Of a DNA stretch of 64,000 nucleotides, positions 1 through 8,518 are shown one piece after another. The notes under the pieces are model-generated. The model saw nothing but the letters and a program-made list of their open reading frames with translations. It was not told where the DNA came from and did not search any database. The position numbers and the translations under genes were made by a program. Numbering within the stretch: position 1 is the stretch's first letter; every line of letters begins with the position of its first letter. This DNA comes from Bradyrhizobium sp. WBOS07 (GTDB lineage Bacteria > Pseudomonadota > Alphaproteobacteria > Rhizobiales > Xanthobacteraceae): the NCBI RefSeq assembly GCF_024585165.1, contig NZ_CP029008.1, positions 1,798,001 to 1,862,000 on the forward strand, written 5' to 3'.

Positions 1-108
1 TTTTCCCCGCAGGCCTTCGCGCACGGAGCAATCAGCAGGCTTCGGTCATGGCGAGAGTTGGCGGAGCCGGTGCACAAGCTTGCGCCTGCGACCAAAAGCG
101 TCAGACCG

Positions 109-420
109 TCATGATGCGCTGAGCGCCCGTCGCAATTCGTCGAGCGCCTCTGCGAGCTGCTCGCGATGCGCGATATCGTCCTTGGGGATACCGGCGACGC
201 TGCCCGCGAGCTCGCGCAGGATGCCGGCGAGCAGGCCGAAATTGATGTGCAGGTGGACCGATTTGCGCTCGTCGGCGGCGCCCGGATGTTGCAGCGTCAG
301 CGCAACGCCGCTGCCGTCGAGCCGCGCCTCGAACCGCGACGAATGCTCGAACGTGCCGACATAGAACTTGTCGGGATATTCGAGCGCGACCTCGGCCTTG
401 TCGGGAATCGGTCTGGACAT
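109..420 (-). CDS. Conserved hypothetical protein, 103 aa
   Basis: I do not recognise a named domain. The protein is 103 aa with mixed polarity, no signal peptide and no membrane segment. A beta-rich first half (VALEYPDKFYVGTFEH, RFEARLDGSGVALTL) is followed by a helical, leucine- and alanine-rich second half. It is read divergently from the Irr-like gene at 600, with about 180 bases between the two starts. The opposite strand also stays open, but its translation is arginine-rich and low in complexity, so I prefer this frame. No function is inferred. Confidence 0.6.
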   Translation of the reverse strand: MSRPIPDKAEVALEYPDKFYVGTFEHSSRFEARLDGSGVALTLQHPGAADERKSVHLHINFGLLAGILRELAGSVAGIPKDDIAHREQLAEALDELRRALSAS

Positions 421-599
421 GCGAACCTCGTTGATACCGGTCGATCCTGGCCGGGAATAGACCGGGCCGCCTTGCGATAGGTCAGGGGCGGCTTGCGAAT
501 TTGACCTGGATCAAAGTCGGGCCGGCGCCTTTGCGATCCAATAGCAACTGGCGGAAGGCGGCACTGCCTGTCCTGCTCCCTTGAGCCGTGAGACGATCG

Positions 600-1085
600 A
601 TGGACATCCAGGCCACCCCTATCCCGGCGCTTGACGATGACGGACCTGATGTCGCCAGCCGCGAGCTACCGCCGGATCCGGGCGTGCAACGCTGCCTGCA
701 GCTGCTCGGCAATGCCGGCCTGCGCCCGACGCGCCAGCGTCTCGCGCTCGGCCAGTTGCTGTTCCTGAACGGCCACCGTCACGTCACCGCCGAGAGCCTC
801 TATGAAGAAGCGATGGCGGCGAACGCCTATCTGTCGCTCGCGACCGTCTACAACACGTTGAACCAGTTCACCGAGGCCGGCCTGCTGCGCCGGATCGCGG
901 CCGACGGCATCAAGTCGTTCTTCGACACCGATACCTCGGTGCATCCGCACTTCTACCTCGAAGGCGAGGACGTGCTGGTCGACGTTGCCGACGGCCTCGC
1001 CTTCACCAAGATCCCCGAGGCGCTTCCCGGCCACGAGATCGCGCGGCTCGACGTCATCGTCCATCTGCGCCGCAAGCGAACCTAG
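600..1085 (+). CDS. Irr-like Fur-family iron response regulator
   Basis: This 161-aa Fur-superfamily repressor/activator has an N-terminal winged helix (LRPTRQRLALG, then LSLATVYNTLNQ as the recognition region) and a C-terminal dimerisation half. The arrangement matches rhizobial Irr, which senses haem status and controls iron genes. Seen differences: the usual His-rich stretch is reduced to HPHF, and the Cys-Pro haem regulatory motif of Bradyrhizobium Irr is absent, although one Cys lies just before LQLLGNAGLRP. It may therefore be an Irr paralogue with altered haem response. ATG at 600 is chosen; an in-frame GTG at 588 would add four residues. The next gene is convergent and ends 16 bases away. 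Confidence 0.85.
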   Translation: MDIQATPIPALDDDGPDVASRELPPDPGVQRCLQLLGNAGLRPTRQRLALGQLLFLNGHRHVTAESLYEEAMAANAYLSLATVYNTLNQFTEAGLLRRIAADGIKSFFDTDTSVHPHFYLEGEDVLVDVADGLAFTKIPEALPGHEIARLDVIVHLRRKRT

Positions 1086-1101
1086 CGCCGCCGCGCGCGC
1101 C

Positions 1102-2646
1102 TCAGCGCAATCCGGCGCGCCGGAAGCCTTCCAGATAGTGCGCGCAATCGGCGTCGTTGGCCCACGGCAGCTGCGTCGCGATCCAGTGCAGCGAGATGCC
1201 CGGCTGGGCGCGGCGGAGCTCGCCCAGCGCCGTCTCCGCCAGCATGTCGTCGCCGGTCATGCCGGCCGAGACCGCGAGCACGCGGTAGGCGCCGGTGAGA
1301 TCGCCGCGATGGCGGATCGCCTCGCGCGCGAGCGCGATGGCCTCGTCATATCGGCGTTCGGTGAAGCGCGCATAGCCGGCGATGCCGTGATAGATCGCCA
1401 GCGAGGGATCGCGGGGCGACAGCCGGATCGCACGCTGCGCGGCATCGAACGAATCCTTCGGCCGTCCGGCATAGGACAGCGCCAGCGCGTAATAACCCTG
1501 CGCCAGGGAGAAGTTCGGGTTGAGCGCGAGCGCCTGCTCGAACTCGGACAGCGCGTCCGCGAGCCTGCGTGTCGAGAAGCAGACGCTGCCGAGCGCGACA
1601 TGCGCCCAGGCATCCTCATGATCGCAGCGGACCGCGGCCAGCGCGGCGGCTTCCGCCACCGGCGCCACCGTAGCGAGCTCGCTCCAGCCGAGATGCGCGC
1701 CGAACATGTGGTTGGCCGCCAGCAGCGACAGCGCCCGGCCGTAGCTCGGATCTATCCCGATCGCGCGTTCGAGCAGCGTTCGTGCGGTCTCGTGATCGCG
1801 CGGGGTCACGCGCCAATAATGCGACAGCGCCCGCATCAGGAGATCCCATGCGTCCAGGCTCGCCGGTGTCTTGCTGTGGGCGCGAAAACTCTCCGCCGCG
1901 TGAATCTGCGGCTCGATCGCCGCCGCGATCGCGTTGGTGATCTCGTCCTGGACGGCGAAGACGTCGCCGAGCTGGCGGTCATAGCGCTCGGCCCACAGAT
2001 GGCCGCCCGAAATGGCGTCGTTGAGTTGCGCGGTGATGCGGACCCGGTTGTTCGACTTGCGCACGCTGCCTTCGACGACGTAGCGGACGCCGAGCTCCTC
2101 CGCGATCTGCCCGATATGGACTGCACGTCCCTTGTAGGTGAAGGATGAGTTGCGGGCGATCACCATGAACCAGCGCTGCTTCGACAGCGCCGTGAGGATG
2201 TCCTCGCTGATGCCGTCGCCGAAATAATCCTGTGCGGGATCGCCGCTCATGTTCTCGAAGGCAAGTACCGCGACCGCCGGGCGATCCGCCACGCGCGGGA
2301 GAGTGGGGCCGGCTTCGGCCGGCACGATCGCTGCGGCTTCTTCCCGGACCTCGCCGACGAAACGAAAGCCCTTGCGCGGAATGGTCTTGATCAGCCGCTG
2401 GGTCGCGCCATCGTCCCTGATCGCCTTGCGCGCGGCGTTGATCCGGCTGTTCAGCGCGGAATCCGAGATGATCCGATCGGCCCAGATCTGGCTGATCAGG
2501 TCATCCTTGCTGACCACACGCCCGCGTTGCGCGACGAGATAGAGCAAGAGATCGAACACTTGCGGCTGCAACGGCACGGGCACCCCGCCGCGGGTGAGTT
2601 CCCGCAGGGTGCCGTCGAGCACGTTGTTTTCAAAGCAGAATCGCAC
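1102..2646 (-). CDS. Winged-helix transcriptional regulator with TolB-like and TPR regions
   Basis: This 514-aa soluble regulator begins with an OmpR/CadC-type winged helix (about residues 1-100; VFDLLLYLVAQRGRVVSKDDL, then ALNSRINAARKAIRDDG and IPRKGFRFVGEV). A TolB-N-like segment follows (about 125-260; FENMSGDPAQDYFGDGISED and YVVEGSVRKSNNRVRITAQL). The rest is TPR helices (about 265-510). The layout is common in Rhizobiales proteins often annotated as adenylate-cyclase-like or CadC-like regulators, but there is no cyclase domain and no membrane segment. It is divergent from the MddA gene at 2780 with 133 bases between, so it could control that gene, which is an inference from position. 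Confidence 0.85.
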   Translation of the reverse strand: MRFCFENNVLDGTLRELTRGGVPVPLQPQVFDLLLYLVAQRGRVVSKDDLISQIWADRIISDSALNSRINAARKAIRDDGATQRLIKTIPRKGFRFVGEVREEAAAIVPAEAGPTLPRVADRPAVAVLAFENMSGDPAQDYFGDGISEDILTALSKQRWFMVIARNSSFTYKGRAVHIGQIAEELGVRYVVEGSVRKSNNRVRITAQLNDAISGGHLWAERYDRQLGDVFAVQDEITNAIAAAIEPQIHAAESFRAHSKTPASLDAWDLLMRALSHYWRVTPRDHETARTLLERAIGIDPSYGRALSLLAANHMFGAHLGWSELATVAPVAEAAALAAVRCDHEDAWAHVALGSVCFSTRRLADALSEFEQALALNPNFSLAQGYYALALSYAGRPKDSFDAAQRAIRLSPRDPSLAIYHGIAGYARFTERRYDEAIALAREAIRHRGDLTGAYRVLAVSAGMTGDDMLAETALGELRRAQPGISLHWIATQLPWANDADCAHYLEGFRRAGLR

Positions 2647-2779
2647 GGTTTCGTCGTCTCAAGCAAAAATCAAAGTCGTCTCAGGCGAAAATCAACCGCC
2701 CGCGAAAGTCTTGGGGCGTCCGATCCGCCATGGTGCCAAGACCAAACAGTGTCGATGTCTCGGCACAACGGAGCGTTTC

Positions 2780-3568
2780 ATGACCCAACTTGATCATCAA
2801 ATTCATTCCATGGGCCCGGAAGTTATGGGCACACGCATTTTCAAGCTCGCCGCCTTTTTGTACGGAATTGCGGCCTATCTCGTCTTCTTCGTCACCATTC
2901 TCTACGCCATCGGCTTCGTCATGGGGGTGATGGTCCCCAAGACCATCGACACCGGAACCGACACGCCGCCCGTCGAGGCGGTTCTCATCAATCTGCTCTT
3001 GATGTCGCTGTTCGCGGTTCAGCACAGCGTGATGGCGCGCAAGCAGTTCAAGGCGTGGTGGACGCAGTTCGTCCCGAAGCCGGTCGAGCGCTCGACCTAT
3101 GTGCTGTTCGCGAGCCTGTCATTGCTCCTCCTGTTCTGGCAGTGGCGTCCGTTGCCTGCAATCATATGGAACGTCGAGAACCAGGATCTCGCCGTGACAC
3201 TGGTCACGCTGTCCTTTTCGGGCTGGATCCTGGTGTTCACCAGCACCTACCTGATCAATCATTTCGAATTGTTCGGACTGCATCAGGTGACCAACCATCT
3301 GATCGGGAAGGAGATGGCGCCGCCGCGCTTCAAGACGCCGCTGCTCTACAATTTCGTCCGCCATCCGATCTATCTCGGTTTCATCGTCGCGTTCTGGGCG
3401 GCGCCGACCATGACCGCGGGCCATCTGCTGTTCGCCGCCGTCACCACGCTCTACATCTTCGTCGGCATCGCGCTGGAGGAGCACGACCTCGTCGCTCTCT
3501 TCGGTGACGAGTACCGGGACTACAAGCAGCGGGTCTCGATGCTTATTCCCTGGCGCCGATCGCTCTAG
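2780..3568 (+). CDS. mddA: Methanethiol S-methyltransferase, MddA-like membrane protein
   Basis: This 262-aa integral membrane protein of the NnrU/isoprenylcysteine methyltransferase type has about six hydrophobic segments. The family signature is present: NHFELFGL near the middle, then RHPIYLGF, and a C-terminal EEHDL...GDEYRDYKQRV. MddA enzymes methylate methanethiol with S-adenosylmethionine to form dimethyl sulfide, and Bradyrhizobium is among the genera where this activity was described. ATG at 2780 is used; an internal ATG at 2825 (MGTRIFKLAAF) fits the usual family N terminus better and may be the true start. The gene is divergent from the TPR regulator. Confidence 0.8.
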   Translation: MTQLDHQIHSMGPEVMGTRIFKLAAFLYGIAAYLVFFVTILYAIGFVMGVMVPKTIDTGTDTPPVEAVLINLLLMSLFAVQHSVMARKQFKAWWTQFVPKPVERSTYVLFASLSLLLLFWQWRPLPAIIWNVENQDLAVTLVTLSFSGWILVFTSTYLINHFELFGLHQVTNHLIGKEMAPPRFKTPLLYNFVRHPIYLGFIVAFWAAPTMTAGHLLFAAVTTLYIFVGIALEEHDLVALFGDEYRDYKQRVSMLIPWRRSL

Positions 3569-3586
3569 CCTCGGTGCGGCACCGCG

Positions 3587-3610
3587 CGCGTCCGCCGAAC
3601 GGAGGACGCG
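3587..3610 (+). terminator. Possible transcription terminator hairpin after mddA
   Basis: A 7-bp GC-rich inverted repeat, CGCGTCC at 3587-3593 and GGACGCG at 3604-3610, lies 19 bases after the mddA stop with a 10-base loop. No clear T run follows, so intrinsic termination is only possible. Confidence 0.35.
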
Positions 3611-3780
3611 TGGCCGCGCCCGGTGGGGCCCGCGAGCATCTCACGCGTCTGCCCCTCAACGTCGCCCCGGGGTGATGTCCCCTTCACCCCGACAGCTCCT
3701 CCCCGCATTCCATCTGTCCCGACATATCGTGGACGAGGAGCGGGGAGGGGATCCTTCGCTTCATCAACGGAGACGATGCA

Positions 3781-4203
3781 ATGAAACATGTCGGAAACTG
3801 CTTCTGTGGCGCGGTGACGATCGAGGTCACGGGCGCACCGGAGGCGATGGGCTATTGCCATTGCCGCTCCTGCCGGTCGTGGTCGGGCGGTCCGGTCAAC
3901 GCCTTCAGCCTGTGGAAGCCCGAGGCCGTGCGTGTCACCGAAGGCGCCGGCAATGTCGAGACCTTCGTCAAGACGCCGCTCAGCCAGCGCAAATATTGCC
4001 GGAAGTGCGGCGGTCATCTCATGACCAATCACCCGCCGCTCGGCCTGGTCGACGTCTTCAGCGCCACCATCCCGACGCTCGCCTTCGCGCCCGGCGTTCA
4101 CGTCAACTATGCCGAGACCGTGCTGCCGATGCGCGACGGCCTGCCCAAGCTGAAGGATTTTCCGACCGAGTTCGGCGGCAGCGGCGAGATGATGCAGGAG
4201 TAG
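3781..4203 (+). CDS. GFA (glutathione-dependent formaldehyde-activating/CENP-V) family protein
   Basis: This 140-aa protein has the zinc-binding cysteine pattern of the GFA family: CFCGAV near residue 8, CHCRSC near residue 29, and CRKCGGHL near residue 74. Members bind two zinc ions. The name derives from a glutathione-formaldehyde adduct activity, but most bacterial members have no proven substrate. The start follows a GGAG-containing stretch 9-10 bases upstream. It stands alone, with a long palindromic repeat directly downstream. Confidence 0.88.
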   Translation: MKHVGNCFCGAVTIEVTGAPEAMGYCHCRSCRSWSGGPVNAFSLWKPEAVRVTEGAGNVETFVKTPLSQRKYCRKCGGHLMTNHPPLGLVDVFSATIPTLAFAPGVHVNYAETVLPMRDGLPKLKDFPTEFGGSGEMMQE

Positions 4204-4226
4204 CAGCGGGGCTGCGCTTGCGGCCA

Positions 4227-4350
4227 TCCTTCGAGACGACCGCTTCGCGGTCTCCTCAGGATGAGGACGGAGTGCGCGGCAGCAGCTTCAACGAGCGCGA
4301 GCACAGATCAGCCTCATCCTGAGGAGGCGCGTCAGCGCCGTCTCGAAGGA
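4227..4350. repeat. Long nested palindromic intergenic repeat
   Basis: Two perfect inverted-repeat pairs are nested. The outer arms are TCCTTCGAGACG (4227-4238) and CGTCTCGAAGGA (4339-4350). The inner arms are CTCCTCAGGATGAGG (4252-4266) and CCTCATCCTGAGGAG (4312-4326). RNA from either strand could fold into a long hairpin with a central loop of about 45 bases. Sequences of this kind occur between genes in many rhizobia as dispersed palindromes. The position between the plus-strand GFA gene and a minus-strand gene would suit a bidirectional terminator. Confidence 0.8.
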
Positions 4351-4449
4351 GGAGGCGTGCGCTCAGGCCTCTCCAAAGCGGCTTGGGCACGGACTGAAGA
4401 GGGCGGCAGCGCGCCGCCCTCTTATTCCTCAAGGCAGAACGCGAACGGA

Positions 4450-4674
4450 CTAGCCGCCGCGCGATTCAACGACCTTGCGGCAGGAATCCGAGAGCTTCGA
4501 CTTGTTGTCGCGCAGGCAGGCGTTCATCTGCGGCGGCTTGCCGATATGTTCGGCGCAGAATTTGCTGGCGTCGCCGCGGCAGGCCATCTGCTCCTGGACC
4601 GACGGACCGGATTGCGCGGCAGCGGGCAGGACGGCGGCAGCGAGCAGCAGCGCGGCAAGAACCGAAATCTTCAT
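4450..4674 (-). CDS. Small exported cysteine-rich protein, 74 aa
   Basis: The protein begins with a clear signal peptide (MKISVLAALLLAAAVLPAAAQ, cleavage likely after AAA). The mature part of about 53 aa has four cysteines (CRGDASKFC, then NACLRDNK and DSCRKV). Two helical Cys-containing repeats of this kind are found in small periplasmic proteins related to the cysteine-rich (GLG1) repeat. The start is chosen because GAGGTG sits 5 bases upstream and the signal peptide begins exactly there. No enzymatic role is evident. Confidence 0.75.
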   Translation of the reverse strand: MKISVLAALLLAAAVLPAAAQSGPSVQEQMACRGDASKFCAEHIGKPPQMNACLRDNKSKLSDSCRKVVESRGG

Positions 4675-4911
4675 AAGGCACCTCTTTTGGAATCCTCGTT
4701 GGTCCCGACCGGGATCAATCGGGCCGGACCATTCCGCAAAGGCCGGCCGCCGGTCCATGCCATGTTCATGGCACCGGCCAACCCGCCCGGCTGCGGTACC
4801 CCCATCTTCATGGCATGTATTCGGGCGCCCTCTTTTGTCATTCAGGCTATACCTAGGCTGCGAAACCCGGTGATTGCATCGGGACGCCAAGGGGAAGCAG
4901 GAGAGCTAAGA

Positions 4912-5202
4912 ATGTCGAAGAGAGCTGGAGCGCTGAGCGCGGGGCTGACGGTCATGGCGCTCGCGGGCGCGGCGATGGTGTCGCTGGGCACGAGCCCGGC
5001 GCAGGCGGTGGTCTATTGCAAGACGGTCGGCGTGCCCAAGGGCTGCGTGGTGCGGCCGACGGCGGCAGTGGTGGTGGCGCCGGGAGCGCCGGTCGCCGCC
5101 GCGGCGGTCGCAACGCCCGGCGTCGGCGCGCCCGGTGTCGGCGTGCGCGCGGGAACGCCGATGAATCGCGGCGGCCCGGTCAACCGCGTCGGCCGGCGCT
5201 GA
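4912..5202 (+). CDS. Small exported Ala/Val/Pro-rich protein, 96 aa
   Basis: The N terminus looks like a signal peptide with a twin-basic start (MSKRAGALSAGLTV, hydrophobic core, cleavage near PAQA). After two cysteines (YCKTVGVPKGCVV) comes a low-complexity tail rich in Ala, Val, Gly and Pro with repeats of the type PGVGAPGVGV, ending in an Arg-rich tip. GAGAG about 6 bases upstream of ATG 4912 can serve as ribosome binding site. It is probably a secreted or envelope protein of unknown role. Confidence 0.6.
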   Translation: MSKRAGALSAGLTVMALAGAAMVSLGTSPAQAVVYCKTVGVPKGCVVRPTAAVVVAPGAPVAAAAVATPGVGAPGVGVRAGTPMNRGGPVNRVGRR

Positions 5203-5332
5203 TATTTCCATTGAGTTGATTGCATTGCTTCGGGCCAACGGAGCCTGCGGACGAACACCCCCGTCCTCCGCAGGCAGCTTCCCGGCCCGTCCCCTCTCTC
5301 CGTGCGCCCCACACGTTCGGGGAGGGGGCCTT

Positions 5333-7282
5333 TCAGCCCGTAGCCATGTCGCTGTCGGGAAAGCGTTGCGGCAATTGCAGCCGCACACGCGTGCCGGACG
5401 AATCCGAGCTCAGATCGAGCACGGCACCGCAGCGTGCGGCGCGGCTTTTCATGTTGCGCAAGCCGCGCGCGGTCTGGCCGTTGCGAGCGGCCTCGCTGTT
5501 GCCGGCCGGCGCGAAGCCGCGGCCGTCGTCGGTCACGCTGATCACGCCATACGGGCCCTGGCCGGCGTCGAACGTGTCGATGGTGACCGCGATGCGGCGG
5601 GCCTGGGCGTGCTTGACCGCATTGGTCACGGCCTCGTCGAGGATGCGCACGATCTGGATGACGTGCCATGGCCGCAGTTCCGGATGCAGCGGCACGCCTT
5701 GCGGCGTCGCCACGCGCCAGTCGAGCGTGATGTCGTGCGGCCGCAATTGCGCCGTCGTGCGCTCGCGCCAGGAGCCGAGGGCGAGCATCAGGTCGCCGCC
5801 GATGTCGTCCATGGAATCGATGACGAGACGCAGATCCTTCAAGGCGGCCCGGGCCGCGTCGGTGATCATCGCGCCCTCATGGCCGCGCTCGGAAAGCGCG
5901 ACGATGCTGACGAGCTGGCCGCCGAGGCCGTCATGCAGGTCGCGCATCAGGCGCGTGCGCTCGTTGGCGAGCGCGGCGGCGCGGGCGCGCTCCTCCTCGC
6001 GGGCAAAGCTCGCCTTCAGCCGTTCCTCGGCCTCCCGCACGCGCGTCACGAGCTGGCCGGCAAAGCTGTCGACCTGGTTCAAGGCGCGGGCGAAGCGCCA
6101 GGTCAGCCCGGCGCCGATCGCGACCAGCATCGCCGAATAGGACAGGCGCGAGACGAAGATGCGATCGTTGGTCGCGATCTCGACCACCGTGAGCATGTCC
6201 TGGATCCAGCAGGTCAGCACGATGGTCACGGCGCATCCGATCGTGAAGCTCGCCGCGTCCTGCCGCCGCACCACCGCCGTGGCCGTGATGCAAGCCATCA
6301 GGACCAGGCAAAGCCCGACGGTCGGAATGCCGAGCACCAGGAAAAGGATGCGCGGCAGCGGCGGGCCCCCGATCAGCCCGACCACGAACACGAGGATGCC
6401 GGGCACGAACAGCAGCGTGCCGTAGCGCGGCCAGCGCCAGCCGAAGAACAGCACCGCGAACACCACGATCAGCGCGCTCTCGATCGGTGCGGAGGCCAGC
6501 AGCACGGCGGCAAGCCGCGAGGTGGCGGCCGGCGGCACCGGCGGCGGCGCGAACGCCTGCACCACGCCGAGCACCATCGCCGCGGCCAGCACGCCGTAGA
6601 CCGGCTCATGACGCCGCATCAGCCACATGATCGCGAGGATGACGGCCAGGATCGCCTGCCAGGCCGAGAACACCACCGGCAGCGTGACGAACAGCAGCGT
6701 GCGCGTCTCATAGGCCGGGCGCAGGGCGACGTCCGGGCCGACATAGACGGTGTCGAGAAAGCCCTTGAGCGGTCCCCATACGTACAGCCGTATCGTGATC
6801 TCGTTGCCGCCCTCGCGCAGCAGCGAAGCGGGAATGGCCGCGATCTGCGGCGTGTTGCGGTCGGGCCGGTTGGCATTGGCGTCGCGCCGGGAGTCGAGCA
6901 CGACGACGCCGTTGACGGCGACCTCCACCGCGTTGCTGAAGCGCGGCAGGTAGACCGACCAGCCCGCGGCCGCTTCGCCGCTGGGGAACGTGAAGGCGCC
7001 GGTGTAGAACGGCGGGTCGGCCAGGGAATAGCGCGACGACGTGAAATGCGGCAGCGTCACGGGGCGGATCTGGCCGTCCTCCCGCGCCGAAAAATCGCTC
7101 AACGCGAAGCCTTCGGGATCGCTCGGCTGCAATTGCCGAAGCCCGAGGATGGTGACGATCACGATCAGGGCCTGCAGCAGCAGATAGGGCACGAAGCGCG
7201 AGGCCAGCAGCCGGCGCTGCGCGGCTTTGCCGGCTGCCTTCGTAGGTACTTTCGCCGGTGCTTTGGCCGCGATCTCACTCAC
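5333..7282 (-). CDS. Membrane sensor histidine kinase (NarL/HisKA_3 type)
   Basis: This 649-aa kinase has a short basic N terminus, a first membrane helix near residues 27-45, and a predicted periplasmic beta-rich domain (about 50-190). About seven hydrophobic segments follow (about 190-390). A coiled-coil leads into the HisKA_3 dimerisation/phosphoacceptor helix with the His in RDLHDGLGGQ (about residue 447). The HATPase domain has DEAVTNAVKHA as N-box and VTDDGRGFAP as G1. The architecture matches 7TM-type sensors that phosphorylate LuxR regulators. Its GTG start overlaps the upstream response-regulator stop by four bases (GTGA), so the two are one translationally coupled operon. Confidence 0.92.
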   Translation of the reverse strand: MSEIAAKAPAKVPTKAAGKAAQRRLLASRFVPYLLLQALIVIVTILGLRQLQPSDPEGFALSDFSAREDGQIRPVTLPHFTSSRYSLADPPFYTGAFTFPSGEAAAGWSVYLPRFSNAVEVAVNGVVVLDSRRDANANRPDRNTPQIAAIPASLLREGGNEITIRLYVWGPLKGFLDTVYVGPDVALRPAYETRTLLFVTLPVVFSAWQAILAVILAIMWLMRRHEPVYGVLAAAMVLGVVQAFAPPPVPPAATSRLAAVLLASAPIESALIVVFAVLFFGWRWPRYGTLLFVPGILVFVVGLIGGPPLPRILFLVLGIPTVGLCLVLMACITATAVVRRQDAASFTIGCAVTIVLTCWIQDMLTVVEIATNDRIFVSRLSYSAMLVAIGAGLTWRFARALNQVDSFAGQLVTRVREAEERLKASFAREEERARAAALANERTRLMRDLHDGLGGQLVSIVALSERGHEGAMITDAARAALKDLRLVIDSMDDIGGDLMLALGSWRERTTAQLRPHDITLDWRVATPQGVPLHPELRPWHVIQIVRILDEAVTNAVKHAQARRIAVTIDTFDAGQGPYGVISVTDDGRGFAPAGNSEAARNGQTARGLRNMKSRAARCGAVLDLSSDSSGTRVRLQLPQRFPDSDMATG

Positions 7283-7962
7283 AGCTTGATCAGGCCCTGC
7301 TGCACCGCCTCGAACACCGCCTCGCTGCGGGTGTGCACCTCGAGCTTGCGATAGATGTTCTTGATATGACCTGGCACGGTCTGCTTGGAGAGGCCGAGAT
7401 GGCTCGCGATCTCGGCATAGCTGAAGCCCTTGGCGATGCCCCAGAGGATGTCGATCTCGCGCGGTGTCAGCCTCGCGGTGTTGAGCACGGGGCCGGGCGG
7501 CGGCTCCGCCGAGCTTTGCGCCGCGCCTTGCGTCCTGCGCACGATGAAGCGGGCGATCGAGGCCGAGATCGGCGAATGGCCGGCGACGAGGTCGCGCACC
7601 GTGGTGGCGATGTCGGTGGGGAAGGCGTCCTTGAGCAGGTAGCCGGTGGCGCCGACCGTGATCGCGGAGATCACGCTTTCCTCGTCGCCGAGGGCCGAGA
7701 TCACCATGATCTCGGTGTCGGGGAAGCGCTGCCTCATCTCGCGGATCAGCTCGATGCCGTGGCCGTCGGGCAGCCGCAGATCGGTCAGCAGCACGCGCGG
7801 CGCGCCGCCGGCAAGCGCAGACCGGGCTTCGCCGAGCGTGCCGGCGCTGCGCACCTCGTAGCCGGCCTTGACCAGCGCATCCTGAAGCCGCCAGCAGGTC
7901 GGCGCGTCGTCCTCGACGAGGAGGATGGTGATGACGTCACCCGTCTCGCCCTGTTCGGTCAT
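7279..7962 (-). CDS. LuxR/NarL-family response regulator
   Basis: This 227-aa two-component regulator has a receiver domain at about residues 10-130 with the acidic pair near 17-19, phosphoacceptor Asp61 (LLTDLRLPDG) and the conserved Lys in GYLLKDAF. The C-terminal LuxR helix-turn-helix is at about 163-225 (LTPREIDILWGIAKGFSYAE, then LGLSKQTVPGHIKNIYRKL). It is first in a two-gene operon with the histidine kinase, and the stop/start overlap is GTGA. Target genes cannot be told from the sequence. Confidence 0.93.
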   Translation of the reverse strand: MTEQGETGDVITILLVEDDAPTCWRLQDALVKAGYEVRSAGTLGEARSALAGGAPRVLLTDLRLPDGHGIELIREMRQRFPDTEIMVISALGDEESVISAITVGATGYLLKDAFPTDIATTVRDLVAGHSPISASIARFIVRRTQGAAQSSAEPPPGPVLNTARLTPREIDILWGIAKGFSYAEIASHLGLSKQTVPGHIKNIYRKLEVHTRSEAVFEAVQQGLIKL

Positions 7963-8121
7963 GATCTAAGGTCCCGCCCGCGTGTCCCCCGCGGCGCAAG
8001 GGCAAGTTTAGCCGCAGCGGGGATGCCGTGACACCCATAATCATGGGGGCGGGAAGTCATTGGACTGCCACCTGTCGGGGGACATTGCGGATGATGGACG
8101 GCCGCCGAGCCGCCGATGCTT

Positions 8122-8355
8122 TCACGGCAGGTCGACACGCGGCGGCGGATAGCGCCGCGCCAAGACCGACAGAGAAAGGGACCGCTCTTCGTCCGGCAAT
8201 TCCAGATACGCCAGCACCAGCGGTCGCTTCCAGTCGCCGACACCGAAATCCATCGCCATCCATTTCTGCGGCTCAGGGCCCTCGAGACCCCGGACCCAGA
8301 CCAGATAGCGCGGCAGATCGTCGGCGTCCGTATCCGTCGTGCGTCTCCTGGCCAT
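8122..8355 (-). CDS. Conserved hypothetical protein, 77 aa
   Basis: This small soluble protein starts MARRRTTDTDADDLPRYLVW and is rich in acidic and aromatic residues (GDWKRPLVLAYLELPDEERS). I recognise no domain. ATG at 8355 is preferred because the protein then begins with the basic stretch; an in-frame ATG at 8376 would add seven residues. It stands alone between the two-component pair and the hydrolase gene. Confidence 0.5.
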   Translation of the reverse strand: MARRRTTDTDADDLPRYLVWVRGLEGPEPQKWMAMDFGVGDWKRPLVLAYLELPDEERSLSLSVLARRYPPPRVDLP

Positions 8356-8518
8356 CGAAGCTATCCGCTGCATCACCCATCATGCCGCACGATATAGGGA
8401 ATATCCTGGCATAGGGAATAACTTGGCGAAGCCCGGGTGACTTGGGGGGAGCCAGCCGGCGCCGGGGACGCAATCGCCCTCATTGCCGGAGCGGCGCTCC
8501 GCCATGTGACTATGCTCG

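Noticed and set aside
985..2148. 387-codon open frame on the plus strand
   Set aside because: Antisense to the winged-helix/TPR regulator and arginine-rich without domain; an artefact of high GC content.
5216..7354. 712-codon open frame on the plus strand
   Set aside because: It lies antisense to the histidine kinase, is full of His/Arg/Gly runs, and has no domain; the minus-strand kinase motifs are clear.
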